DNA of 64,000 nt, from assembly GCA_900318345.1 (NCBI GenBank), contig ONKD01000011.1, positions 62,001 through 126,000 on the forward strand, in the 5' to 3' direction. This DNA is from an uncultured Prevotellaceae bacterium (GTDB lineage: Bacteria; Bacteroidota; Bacteroidia; Bacteroidales; Muribaculaceae). Made by a program: the position numbers and the translations under genes. Below are positions 38,608-46,701 of this stretch, one piece after another. Within the stretch, counting starts at the first letter, position 1, and every line of letters begins with the position of its first letter. The notes under the pieces were generated by a model that did no database searches, was not told where the DNA came from, and worked only from the letters and a program-made list of their open reading frames with translations.

Positions 38608-40035
38608 CTAGTACCTCATCGTACCCATGACCTTGTCGAGGAACTCGTGGGTGAGTTGCACATCGATTTCAGCATCGATTTTCTCGCTGTTGGCCTTGAG
38701 CCAAGCGGTCTGGGCGGTGAGCACGTCATCGACGGTGCCCATGCCCTCCTTGAAGGCCAAATCGGCGATGCGCAGGTTCTCATTGGCTTGGGCCAGATTG
38801 GCCTTAGTGGCCTCATAGGTCTTGAACGCCTCTTGATAGCGGAAAGCGGCTTGGCTGATCTGCAAGGCGATCTTCTCCTTGGCATCATCGAGCTCTAGAC
38901 GCTTGACATTGGCCTCGACCTGAGCAGCCTTCACCTTGTTGCTCAACCCGCCCCAGTGCCACAAAGGCATCCTCAGGGTAGCGCCCACGCTGAAGGCGGC
39001 CCCAAAGCGGTTCTCAAAGCCGTCATAGCTGTTGGGATTGGTGGCATGCACAGCGGCAACAGCGGCCAGCTTGGGCATCATCTCGCTGCGGGCGACCTTG
39101 ACCTGCTGGTCATAGATCTTGGTGGCCAGTTCCAGCGAGCGCACGTCATGGCGCTTGTTATAGACCTCATCCAGGTTATAGGTAGATGGGGCCAGGCTGA
39201 TGTTCAGTTCATCGTGACCCTCATCGGCCAGCGTCATCATGGTGTTGACGGGCAATCCGCACAGCTGGGCCAGCAGCATGCGCGACAGCGTCACGCCGTT
39301 CTCCACCTTGGTCAGGTCCACGTTGGCCTCGTTGAGTTTCACGTCAACCGCCAACTGGTTAGCCAGGGTAGCGACACCCTCGTTGACCATCGCCTTGACG
39401 TCATTGTCGAGTTTCTCCACCAGGCCGACGTAACTGCGGGCGAGTTTCTGCTTGGCGCACAACGAGATGACTTGCCAATAGGTGGCATCCACGTTATAGA
39501 TGACGTCCTCGACCTTACCGTCTAGCATCTCCTGAGCCAGTTGCTGGGCCAGCTCGGTGATCTGGTTCATCGCGGTGATCTTGCCGCCCATATAGATAGG
39601 CTGGGTCACCGTCAGGGCACCACCCATCAAGTTGTGGATGTTATAAGTCATTCCGCTCTTGGGCAGCAAGGCCACCGTGGTGGGCACATACTGGCCATTG
39701 ACCTGGACGGGATAGCCCGTTGTGGGGTCAATCAGCAGGTTGTAATCATATTGGCCCGTTTGGGGGTTGAACGACTTGGTGGGCAGCAATTGGTCTTCCT
39801 TGATGAGCGACACCTTGCGGGAATTGTAGATGTACCCGGCCGTGAGGTCAAACTGGGGCAGATAGGCCGCAGCGGCCTCTTTGCGCTGGTAGGCAGCCTT
39901 TTCAATACCCATCGAAGCCTGTTGTATCTCCTTGTTGTTGCGCAATGCCATGTGGCGGCACGAGTCGAGCGTCACCACCTGGGCCGATGAGGCCATTGCA
40001 ATCGCACAGAGTGCTATAAAGACGATGTTCCGCAT
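38608..40035 (-). CDS. TolC-family outer membrane efflux protein
   Basis: This 475-residue protein has a signal peptide (MRNIVFIALCAIAMASSAQ) and two internally similar halves of coiled-coil and beta-strand type, as in TolC/OprM proteins. The first half starts LDSCRHMALRNNKEIQQA and the second SLELATKIYDQQVKVARS. It forms the trimeric outer-membrane exit duct. It is the first gene of the export operon (69 bp before the HlyD gene). The ATG at 40035 is preferred; the longer frame to 40074 runs into the -7 box at 40072-40079. Confidence 0.9.
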   Translation of the reverse strand: MRNIVFIALCAIAMASSAQVVTLDSCRHMALRNNKEIQQASMGIEKAAYQRKEAAAAYLPQFDLTAGYIYNSRKVSLIKEDQLLPTKSFNPQTGQYDYNLLIDPTTGYPVQVNGQYVPTTVALLPKSGMTYNIHNLMGGALTVTQPIYMGGKITAMNQITELAQQLAQEMLDGKVEDVIYNVDATYWQVISLCAKQKLARSYVGLVEKLDNDVKAMVNEGVATLANQLAVDVKLNEANVDLTKVENGVTLSRMLLAQLCGLPVNTMMTLADEGHDELNISLAPSTYNLDEVYNKRHDVRSLELATKIYDQQVKVARSEMMPKLAAVAAVHATNPNSYDGFENRFGAAFSVGATLRMPLWHWGGLSNKVKAAQVEANVKRLELDDAKEKIALQISQAAFRYQEAFKTYEATKANLAQANENLRIADLAFKEGMGTVDDVLTAQTAWLKANSEKIDAEIDVQLTHEFLDKVMGTMRY

Positions 40036-40071
40036 TGTTATATCGATATCCCTTAGGTATGTTTTACGGCA

Positions 40072-40079
40072 CAAAGTTA
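40072..40079 (-). promoter_or_regulatory. -7 box of the TolC-HlyD-ABC2 operon
   Basis: TAACTTTG on the minus strand fits TAnnTTTG, 37 bp upstream of the tolC-like ATG. It shares the intergenic gap with the divergent sigma-factor promoter. Confidence 0.5.
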
Positions 40080-40157
40080 TAGCTTTTTTCCCACCGCGAA
40101 AAATATCTATACCAAATTGTCACACTATTGATGAAAAATGGAACAATTATTGGAAAT

Positions 40158-40188
40158 TTTGCCCATCAATAATATTTATTTATTTTTG
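40158..40188 (+). promoter_or_regulatory. Promoter of the sigma factor operon
   Basis: TTTG at 40158-40161 and TATTTTTG at 40181-40188 are 19 bp apart, a near-ideal Bacteroidetes housekeeping promoter, about 60 bp ahead of the sigma factor ATG. Confidence 0.65.
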
Positions 40189-40246
40189 CTGTTTGAAAAC
40201 CATGGTGTCATGTGTTATATAGATGTCAACACGTTGATAACAATTG

Positions 40247-40750
40247 ATGAATACTAGCGCATTTGAACAACAAGCATCACGGCTAAGGGCTGTAGCCTTG
40301 AAAGCATCCGCAGGGGCGGGTGCCGATGCCGACACCGCCCAGGACATCGCCCAGGAGACGATGATCAGGCTGTGGCAAATGCGCGACGACCCACGGCTAT
40401 TCAATCCCGACGGCTATGCCACGACGATTGCACGCCACCTGACCCTGAACCACCTGCGCCGCCAGCAACCGCAGCCCATCGATGAGCGGCACAGCGCTAT
40501 CCAAACCACGCCCTCGCCCCTCGACATCATGGTTCAACGCGAGGAGGAACAGTGGCTCCAGCAGCGCATCAGGGATTTGCCGCCCACCCAACACGCCGTG
40601 CTGCACATGCGGCAGGTGGAGCACTACAGCAACAGCCAGATTGCCTCATTATTGGGCATCAAGGAAACGAGCGTGAGCACCCTGCTGGGTCGAGCGCGGC
40701 GGCAACTGCTAGAAGAGATACGTCAACAACGAGAACGAGAAAAACGATGA
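40247..40750 (+). CDS. ECF-type RNA polymerase sigma factor
   Basis: This 167-residue sigma-70 family protein has region 2 (AQDIAQETMIRLWQMRDDP, then YATTIARHLTLNHLRR). After a linker comes region 4 (DLPPTQHAVLHMRQVEHYSNSQIASLLGIKETSVSTLLGRARRQL), which binds the -35 element. The N-terminus of region 2 looks shortened relative to typical ECF factors. It is the first gene of a tightly packed plus-strand operon; its stop overlaps the next start (ATGA). The usual reading is that the downstream single-pass membrane protein is its anti-sigma factor (inferred). Confidence 0.9.
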   Translation: MNTSAFEQQASRLRAVALKASAGAGADADTAQDIAQETMIRLWQMRDDPRLFNPDGYATTIARHLTLNHLRRQQPQPIDERHSAIQTTPSPLDIMVQREEEQWLQQRIRDLPPTQHAVLHMRQVEHYSNSQIASLLGIKETSVSTLLGRARRQLLEEIRQQREREKR

Positions 40751-41481
40751 AACGGTATACACAGCAACACATCCAGGACTTGCTCGACAAGTTCATGAAC
40801 GGCCTCACCACACTCGAGGAGGAGGCCGCGCTGGGCGACTACTTCCGCAGCCACGAGGTGCCTGAGGAGTGGGAGGACTACCGCCAGATGTTTGGTTATT
40901 TCGACCGAGGGATGGAAGGCGAGCTGATTACACCGCAAGCGCAGGAGCAGCCGTTCATGCGGCTGATGGGTCGCCGTTGGTGGGGCATTGCCGCTGCAGC
41001 TGCCATCACCGCTGTCATCGTGGCAACCGTTGTGCTGCACAACCCGGCATCAACAACCCAGCCAGTTGTTGCCGAGGTTGCTCAAGAAGAGACGCAAGAA
41101 AAAGCCACGCCTATCGGGGAGATGCAAGAACAAGCAACGCCCATCGGGGAGACGCAAAATTTTGCGTCTTTACAAACGACACCCGAGCAACCTGTAGAGA
41201 CGCAAAATCTTGCGTCTCAAACCGCGGCAGTTAAAACCAGCCACAAGCGCAAAAGCAACGTCCGCCGACTGCAAGCCGAGAACGCCAAACTCGCCCGCGA
41301 GAACGAGCGCTTGCAACGTGAACTGGCCGACCTGCGTCGTCGCGCCTTCATCATCGACCTGGAAGCCAATGGCTACAAGACCGTGATGAACGAGGACGGC
41401 AGCATCGTGCTCATCGACCTTGAGCAAGAGTTAGAAAATGAATTGAACAACCAACCCACTAGCAATATTCCCGCATTATGA
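40747..41481 (+). CDS. Single-pass membrane protein, putative anti-sigma factor
   Basis: This 244-residue protein has a cytoplasmic N-terminal ~80 residues starting MKRYTQQHIQDLLDKFMNG, one membrane helix (GIAAAAAITAVIVATVVL, about residues 80-98), a repetitive linker, and a coiled coil (VRRLQAENAKLARENERLQ). The ATG overlaps the sigma factor stop by four bases and its own stop overlaps the next ATG likewise, so translation is coupled. The position and topology suggest an anti-sigma factor, but no standard zinc-binding anti-sigma motif is seen. Two DNA palindromes (41149-41170 and 41197-41218) lie in frame in the linker. Confidence 0.7.
   Translation: MKRYTQQHIQDLLDKFMNGLTTLEEEAALGDYFRSHEVPEEWEDYRQMFGYFDRGMEGELITPQAQEQPFMRLMGRRWWGIAAAAAITAVIVATVVLHNPASTTQPVVAEVAQEETQEKATPIGEMQEQATPIGETQNFASLQTTPEQPVETQNLASQTAAVKTSHKRKSNVRRLQAENAKLARENERLQRELADLRRRAFIIDLEANGYKTVMNEDGSIVLIDLEQELENELNNQPTSNIPAL
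41149..41218. repeat. Two in-frame palindromic repeats GAGACGCAAAATnTTGCGTCTC
   Basis: Copies of gagacgcaaaattttgcgtc (41149-41170) and gagacgcaaaatcttgcgtc (41197-41218) form near-perfect 22 bp hairpins. Both encode ETQNFASL/ETQNLASQ in the periplasmic linker of the putative anti-sigma factor. A related diverged unit precedes them at about 41088-41148. Confidence 0.8.
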
Positions 41482-42836
41482 AAACAACCAGCCATATCAT
41501 CATTGCGACGCTTATCGCCCTGCTCATGCCCGTAGTGGCAAGTGCCAACGTGTATGAGAACAGGGTCAAAGAGGCGCTCGAGAATATCACCCAAAAGGCT
41601 AAAATCAGCAATATTGGACTCACCTACAGTACAAATACTGATCCCGAGACCGGCCAAAAGGACGGTGAACTGCGTGTCGTCAAGTTCAAACTGGGCAGCC
41701 GCGACGCTTACCTGATCGACCAAGCCGTATCAGTCTATCAACAAATCAACGCCGACTCTCGAGAAGGAGAAGTCCCCTATCTGTACACGCTATGGTTTAA
41801 CTCAGACAATAAGGACAGGACCTACTCGGGCATCAACCTCTATTACAGTCACGATAACAGCATCCTCGTAGGCACCGAGGCCGACAACTGCTACACGGTG
41901 GGGTTTTACCTCTCGGAGAATACCGATTATCGCCACACCTACACCCTGGAGTGGAACGATTCCGAGGGTGATAGCCTCAAGGGGCGCATCATCACCACCT
42001 TCGGTCCCATCAAGGCCAAGGCCACGGGCAATGGTTCAAAACTCATACCGTTTAGTTTAAGTTTAGATTCAAAACTCGAACCGTTTAATTTCAGTTTGGA
42101 TTCTGACAGTTACGACAAGTTTGTTGAACAAATGCAGGCCGGCGCTGAGGAAAAGTATCAAGCCGCAATAGAGAAAGCTTTAGCCGCTAAGGAAAAAGCC
42201 TTGGCCGCGAAAGAAAAAGCTCAGGCCGCAAAAGAAAAGGCCCAGGCTGCGAAAGAAAATATTCTTGATGAAGCTTCAGTTGTGAGGGGAAAAGTCACCG
42301 ATGAGAATGGCGAACCGCTAAGTGGTGCTTTGGTATTGCCTGTTGGCAGAGAATCTGGCACAACCACTGAAAAAAATGGTGAGTTCTCGCTGAATCTTCC
42401 AAACTATGTGAAGCAAATCAAGGTTTCCTATGTGGGTTATAAGACCCAGACCCTTCCTATTGGGCCCAACATGGTTATCACTATGATACCTGGCAAGTCC
42501 GATGACAACGAGCTATCCGACCTTTTCCTGAGAGTTCCCAATAAGGATAAGTCACTCACGCCCAGCAAGCCCGACACCAAGGACTGGATGAAGAAACTAC
42601 TGTTTTACCTGGACAAGATACAGCACGACGGTAGCGACTCACGCTACATCTACCTTTCCAAACTCTACGAGTTGTGCAAGGACACCGAGGGCCTGGACCA
42701 GATGGACCTGAAAATCGCAGCAAAACAGCTTGAATCGGTTTATCGTCAACTTAAGGATAAGAAAAAACTCAAGGAAAACGAACTCCTCTTCCTCGAGAGC
42801 ATGGTCGATCTCCTCCATAGCAAAATCAAGAACTAA
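41478..42836 (+). CDS. Secreted protein with Ala-Lys-Glu heptads and carboxypeptidase-like regulatory domain
   Basis: This 452-residue protein has a signal peptide (MKTTSHIIIATLIALLMPVVASA), an unrecognised N-terminal domain to about residue 215, and four tandem heptads ALAAKEK/AQAAKEK (about 234-261) likely to form a rigid helix. A CarboxypepD_reg-like beta domain follows (VRGKVTDENGEPLSGALVLP, ending MVITMIPG), then a helical C-terminal region. Its ATG overlaps the previous stop. The regulatory domain is the type often found at the N-terminus of TonB-dependent receptors, and the next gene is an outer-membrane barrel, so contact with it is plausible. Confidence 0.7.
   Translation: MKTTSHIIIATLIALLMPVVASANVYENRVKEALENITQKAKISNIGLTYSTNTDPETGQKDGELRVVKFKLGSRDAYLIDQAVSVYQQINADSREGEVPYLYTLWFNSDNKDRTYSGINLYYSHDNSILVGTEADNCYTVGFYLSENTDYRHTYTLEWNDSEGDSLKGRIITTFGPIKAKATGNGSKLIPFSLSLDSKLEPFNFSLDSDSYDKFVEQMQAGAEEKYQAAIEKALAAKEKALAAKEKAQAAKEKAQAAKENILDEASVVRGKVTDENGEPLSGALVLPVGRESGTTTEKNGEFSLNLPNYVKQIKVSYVGYKTQTLPIGPNMVITMIPGKSDDNELSDLFLRVPNKDKSLTPSKPDTKDWMKKLLFYLDKIQHDGSDSRYIYLSKLYELCKDTEGLDQMDLKIAAKQLESVYRQLKDKKKLKENELLFLESMVDLLHSKIKN
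42177..42260 (+). repeat. Four tandem 21 bp units encoding heptads
   Basis: Units start at 42177, 42198, 42219 and 42240, each coding for A(L/Q)AAKE(K/N). Codon use varies between units, so they are not recent exact copies, but the array could change length by recombination. Confidence 0.8.
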
Positions 42837-42914
42837 CCGCCATTAATCATATCAACATTTAACCCATTGTTTCATGTGGATAATTACATGAAACAGCCAT
42901 CACTACACCCTGTT

Positions 42915-45599
42915 ATGAAACACTCTGTATTAATCATTTTACTAATTTTCAGCACTTTATTTGTTCATGCAGATATCATCACCGGTCGTATCATCGACAC
43001 CGACACCCGGGAAACCTTGCCCGGGGCAACGGTACAGTACATGAAGCAAATCAATGAAACCAGCTATTCGGGCAGCACCGTGATTGCCGACTCGCTTGGC
43101 AGGTTTTCGTTCTATACCGATGGACGTGTAGAGTTGACGGTGTCCATGCTGGGCTATTACAACAAGAAGAAAAACGTCATGGCGCTGTCCGACAGCCGCA
43201 GCGACACGCTCGACATCGGCGCCATTGAGCTAAAGATGTCCTCACAGATGTTGCAGATGGTCGAGGTCACGGGCCATGCAAAAAGGTTCACGATGCACGG
43301 CGACACCATCGTGTTCAACCCGTCGGCATTCAGACTGCAAGAGGGTGCCCGACTTGACGAACTTATCAAGCAACTGCCTGGTGTTGAGACGGATGCCAAT
43401 GGCAAACTGTGGTGGAACGGCAAGCCCATCCGCCTGACAATGGACGGTGAGAGCCTCTTTGGCGGCAATGACCTGGTGAGCCAACTGCCTGCCGAAGCCG
43501 TGCAGAACATCAAGGCCTACAACAAGGCGTCGGAACTCAAGGAGCATACCGGCAATGACGACGGCAGTGAGGACATGGTGCTGGACCTGACCATCAAGCC
43601 GGGATTTCTAGACCGATGGTATGGCGACGCCACTGCAGGCTACAGGACACGCGACCACTATGAGGCCGAAGTCCAGATGAACCGTCTCTCCAAGAATGAC
43701 CCGGTCATGGTATTCGGTGACGCCAATAATGTCGCCAAACGACATCGACGCTACCAAAACCAATCTATATTAAGTTCGGGTAACGGCTATGGCCAAGAGC
43801 AAGGCATTTCGGGCGGATATCAGCATAACTGGAGCCGCGAGCAGGGTAATAAGACGCTAAAGAGTTACTACAGCATCAGTGGAGGACTGGCGCATGACGA
43901 CCGATGGAAAAATTCGGGCATCGAGACCGAGAACTATTTCCCTGGTGAAGCGCAAAGTTATAACAAGACAACGGGCTTTGACCGCAGCCATGAGTTGATG
44001 CCGACGATCCTGGGCATGATGAGATGGCGACCCGACACAACCAACAATATTTTCCTGTGGGCTCAAATCGAGTATAATAACAACCGCTCCATCAACCGAC
44101 GCGAGACCGAGCAGTCGGTCAATTCAGGCAACGGCTACACCCCCACCATCAATCAACACGTCAATACGCTCAACCGCGGACACGAGACCCAGTTCGAGAC
44201 TACTGGTAATTGGACACACCTTTTCAAGAATGGCTCCCTCAAAATCGCTGGAGGGCTGAACTATACCGACAGCAAGAGCAAGCAGTGGACCGACCGCGCC
44301 ATCACCGACTATCAAAGCGACTTCTCATCGGCGCTCAGCCAGTATGCCATTGAGCCTTCATCCAAGTTCGCATTAAACGGCAGCATGACCTATCAGCACT
44401 GGCTCACCAAGCAGTGGATGCTCACTATGGACTACCGATTGGACTATAACAACAATCGGACAGACCGTGAATTCACCACCGACGGCATGGCCGATGCCGC
44501 CAACTCGTTCAACAACCGCTACCACAGCACGGGGCACACTGTCACCGCCGGTTCCACAATCAACATCGGTCATGTGCAGTTGTTGCCTGGTGCGGCCTTG
44601 AACTGGAGTCGTGAGCATCAGGACTACCGTCGGGCCATGCTTGACACGACAGCCGTCAGGAACAGTTTCAAGATTGAGCCATCTTTCAAATTCTCATGGA
44701 AAATGAACAGCGGCATGAACTTGGAGTTGAATTACAGTTACAAGACCGTGCAACCCGAACTGCTCCAGACCATCGGCTACCGTGACTTGAGCGACCCGCT
44801 GTTCATTATCGAGGGTAATCCTGGCCTGAAGGACAGCCACACCAACGAATTTCAGTTTGCCTATAAGGCCGTGGTTCCCAGCCGCCAACTGTCCATCGGC
44901 TTCAATGCCAAGTACAGCACATCAGACCACAGCAACATCACGGCGCTCAGTTATGACCCGGCAACCAACGTCTATACCAGCCGCCCCGAGTCGGTGCCCG
45001 GCAGTCGCACCTGGGAAGTGAACCTCAACTACGACCACGGCTTGGGCAACTACTTCCGCCTGCAGAACGACCTTAAAGTTACGGGGGGACGCTACTACGG
45101 TTACCTGACCATGCAGCCCACCCACGAGGAGCGTATCCTGAACCGCCAGACAAGCGTTCACCCCAAGGATAAACTGACCGTGTCGTTTGACCACAACTGG
45201 ATCAAGGCCTCGGTCTTTGCCGAACTCAATGCCGACCAGTTGCGTTTCTCGCAGTCGCCAATCCAGAACACCACACTGTGGAACAACAATTTCGGCATGG
45301 AGTTTGAGGCCAACTACCGCAACTTTGTGTTTGAAACATCCCTTACCGAGGCCATGCGACGCGGCTATGCCTCCAGTGGCATGAACCGCAACCGCCTACT
45401 CTGGGACGCTTCAATTACTTGGAAAATCCTCAAGAACAAGGGCAGCATCAGGCTCTTTGCCGATGACATCCTCAACCAGGATGACTGGCGCTGGAGCAGC
45501 CAGACCGCCTATCAGCAAACCAACGAATGGCAGGACACGCTGCACCACTACATCGGCATCTCGTTCACCTACCACCTCAACGCCAAGAAGAAAGATTGA
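42915..45599 (+). CDS. Outer membrane beta-barrel protein, TonB-receptor-like, with N-terminal regulatory domain
   Basis: This protein of about 894 residues has a signal peptide (MKHSVLIILLIFSTLFVHA) and a CarboxypepD_reg-like domain (ITGRIIDTDTRETLPGATVQY). A plug-like region follows (RLDELIKQLPGVETDANGKLWWNGKPI), then a large beta-barrel ending ISFTYHLNAKKKD. It belongs to the outer-membrane beta-barrel (OMP_b-brl_3 / TonB-dependent receptor-like) group of Bacteroidetes. Unlike SusC it has no SusD partner. As the last gene of the sigma operon it is a candidate surface sensor or transporter for that regulon (inferred). An ATG at 42888 is an alternative start. Confidence 0.8.
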   Translation: MKHSVLIILLIFSTLFVHADIITGRIIDTDTRETLPGATVQYMKQINETSYSGSTVIADSLGRFSFYTDGRVELTVSMLGYYNKKKNVMALSDSRSDTLDIGAIELKMSSQMLQMVEVTGHAKRFTMHGDTIVFNPSAFRLQEGARLDELIKQLPGVETDANGKLWWNGKPIRLTMDGESLFGGNDLVSQLPAEAVQNIKAYNKASELKEHTGNDDGSEDMVLDLTIKPGFLDRWYGDATAGYRTRDHYEAEVQMNRLSKNDPVMVFGDANNVAKRHRRYQNQSILSSGNGYGQEQGISGGYQHNWSREQGNKTLKSYYSISGGLAHDDRWKNSGIETENYFPGEAQSYNKTTGFDRSHELMPTILGMMRWRPDTTNNIFLWAQIEYNNNRSINRRETEQSVNSGNGYTPTINQHVNTLNRGHETQFETTGNWTHLFKNGSLKIAGGLNYTDSKSKQWTDRAITDYQSDFSSALSQYAIEPSSKFALNGSMTYQHWLTKQWMLTMDYRLDYNNNRTDREFTTDGMADAANSFNNRYHSTGHTVTAGSTINIGHVQLLPGAALNWSREHQDYRRAMLDTTAVRNSFKIEPSFKFSWKMNSGMNLELNYSYKTVQPELLQTIGYRDLSDPLFIIEGNPGLKDSHTNEFQFAYKAVVPSRQLSIGFNAKYSTSDHSNITALSYDPATNVYTSRPESVPGSRTWEVNLNYDHGLGNYFRLQNDLKVTGGRYYGYLTMQPTHEERILNRQTSVHPKDKLTVSFDHNWIKASVFAELNADQLRFSQSPIQNTTLWNNNFGMEFEANYRNFVFETSLTEAMRRGYASSGMNRNRLLWDASITWKILKNKGSIRLFADDILNQDDWRWSSQTAYQQTNEWQDTLHHYIGISFTYHLNAKKKD

Positions 45600-45651
45600 C
45601 AAGACCGACATAGCCATCTTCTCTTCACTACAGTAAACAATTTTTTCTTTT

Positions 45652-45705
45652 GCGGTTATAGTCGCGGCATTTACCTGCTTTATGTGACTATAACCGCTTC
45701 TTTAC
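45652..45705. terminator. Hairpin terminator after sigma operon
   Basis: GCGGTTATAGTC (45652-45663) pairs with GACTATAACCGC (45686-45697), followed by ttcttta. The preceding ttttttctttt gives a T-tract for the other strand too, so it may work in both directions. Confidence 0.65.
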
Positions 45706-45728
45706 CAATCACCGAAATATATATCAAT

Positions 45729-45797
45729 TTTTAACAAATTTGTATTAATTTCCCGTGCGTAGCACGGTTAATCATTGCGACGTTGAATTATGACACA
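45729..45797. mobile_element. Partial MITE-like element, copy E (one end only)
   Basis: The sequence from tgtattaatttcccgtgcg through gttgaattatgacaca matches one half of the MITE-like family, including the cgtgcgtagcacggttaat hairpin of copy C and most of the terminal repeat. The other end is missing. It fills the gap between two convergent genes. Confidence 0.65.
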
Positions 45798-45799
45798 GC

Positions 45800-45838
45800 A
45801 AAAACCCAGCCTTGCCACGAGGGGACAAGACTGGGTTT
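45800..45838 (-). terminator. Terminator of the DUF3108 gene
   Basis: On the minus strand AAACCCAGTCTTG pairs with CAAGGCTGGGTTT and is followed by a T run, 19 bp after the stop codon. Confidence 0.7.
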
Positions 45839-45856
45839 GACGCTGTATGTACCGTG

Positions 45857-46603
45857 TTACTTGGCGGTGTAGTAGCACTTGACCTCGCCAACGGGGAGCT
45901 TGCCGACCAGCAGCAAGGGGATGCGGCTGTCGTCGGTGGCCATCCACACGCTGATATTGTCACTGGATTTCTTACCGCCCTTCTGGGTGAAACGGAAGGT
46001 GATGCAATGGGCTTGGCGCTTGCTGCCGTCACGCATCTTGATGCTCTCGACGCCCTTATAGTTGATGGTCAGGTACTCCTTCTCCTTGCCCGAGAAGATG
46101 ACCGTCGTGTAATTTTTGTTGCGCGCCAACTCGTCATAGTTGAGGTTGCGCAGCATGTAAAAGACGCTGAGCATGTCGTAGGCCTGGGACTTAGCGCTCA
46201 AGTCGATTGTTGTCGTGCCACTCTTGCGGTAGCGGGTGCAGTGGGCATTGGTGTGGCTGTAGTTATAGGAAAACTTGACCACGTCGCGGGCATAGTAATC
46301 CTTCTCGTGGGTAAGCTTCTCATACACCAGAGGCTTCAACTCAGAGTTTAGCGTACACTTGAGGGTGTCGCGCACAGGGTAGACCTTGTCGGCCCATGAG
46401 CGGGTCTTGCCTGTGAGTTGGGCTTTATAGCCGTTGCCCGTTTTACGGATGGACAAGGTGGCATCGGCAGCATGCTTCCAAATCATGCCCCAATGATAAA
46501 CAATCTCATAGTTGAGCGTCTCGTTGCTGTAGTCACGCCCCATCACCTGCTGCGGCAGCACCATCGCCACCACGAGCAATACAGTTGTCAATAGCCTTTT
46601 CAT
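45857..46603 (-). CDS. DUF3108 domain protein, secreted
   Basis: This 248-residue protein has a signal peptide (MKRLLTTVLLVVAMVLPQQ) and a DUF3108-type beta fold: LNYEIVYHWGMIWKHAADA, then KSQAYDMLSVFYMLRNLNYDELA, then the C-terminal WMATDDSRIPLLLVGKLPVG. Homologues are common envelope proteins of Bacteroidetes and Proteobacteria with no firm function. It lies downstream (on the minus strand) of the cohesin-like gene, with a gap of about 100 bp and its own terminator. The ATG at 46603 is used. Confidence 0.8.
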   Translation of the reverse strand: MKRLLTTVLLVVAMVLPQQVMGRDYSNETLNYEIVYHWGMIWKHAADATLSIRKTGNGYKAQLTGKTRSWADKVYPVRDTLKCTLNSELKPLVYEKLTHEKDYYARDVVKFSYNYSHTNAHCTRYRKSGTTTIDLSAKSQAYDMLSVFYMLRNLNYDELARNKNYTTVIFSGKEKEYLTINYKGVESIKMRDGSKRQAHCITFRFTQKGGKKSSDNISVWMATDDSRIPLLLVGKLPVGEVKCYYTAK

Positions 46604-46701
46604 CACACACGTCAATTTATCTAAAGTGATTTTTGCACATTAGACGTTAATTGTTCCAAGAAGTTTAAAACAGGACACACCGATGCACGGCAAATGAGGC
46701 C

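Noticed and set aside
43157..45194. Several short minus-strand frames opposite the outer-membrane barrel gene
   Set aside because: They are shadows of a well-supported barrel coding region and show no conserved domain.
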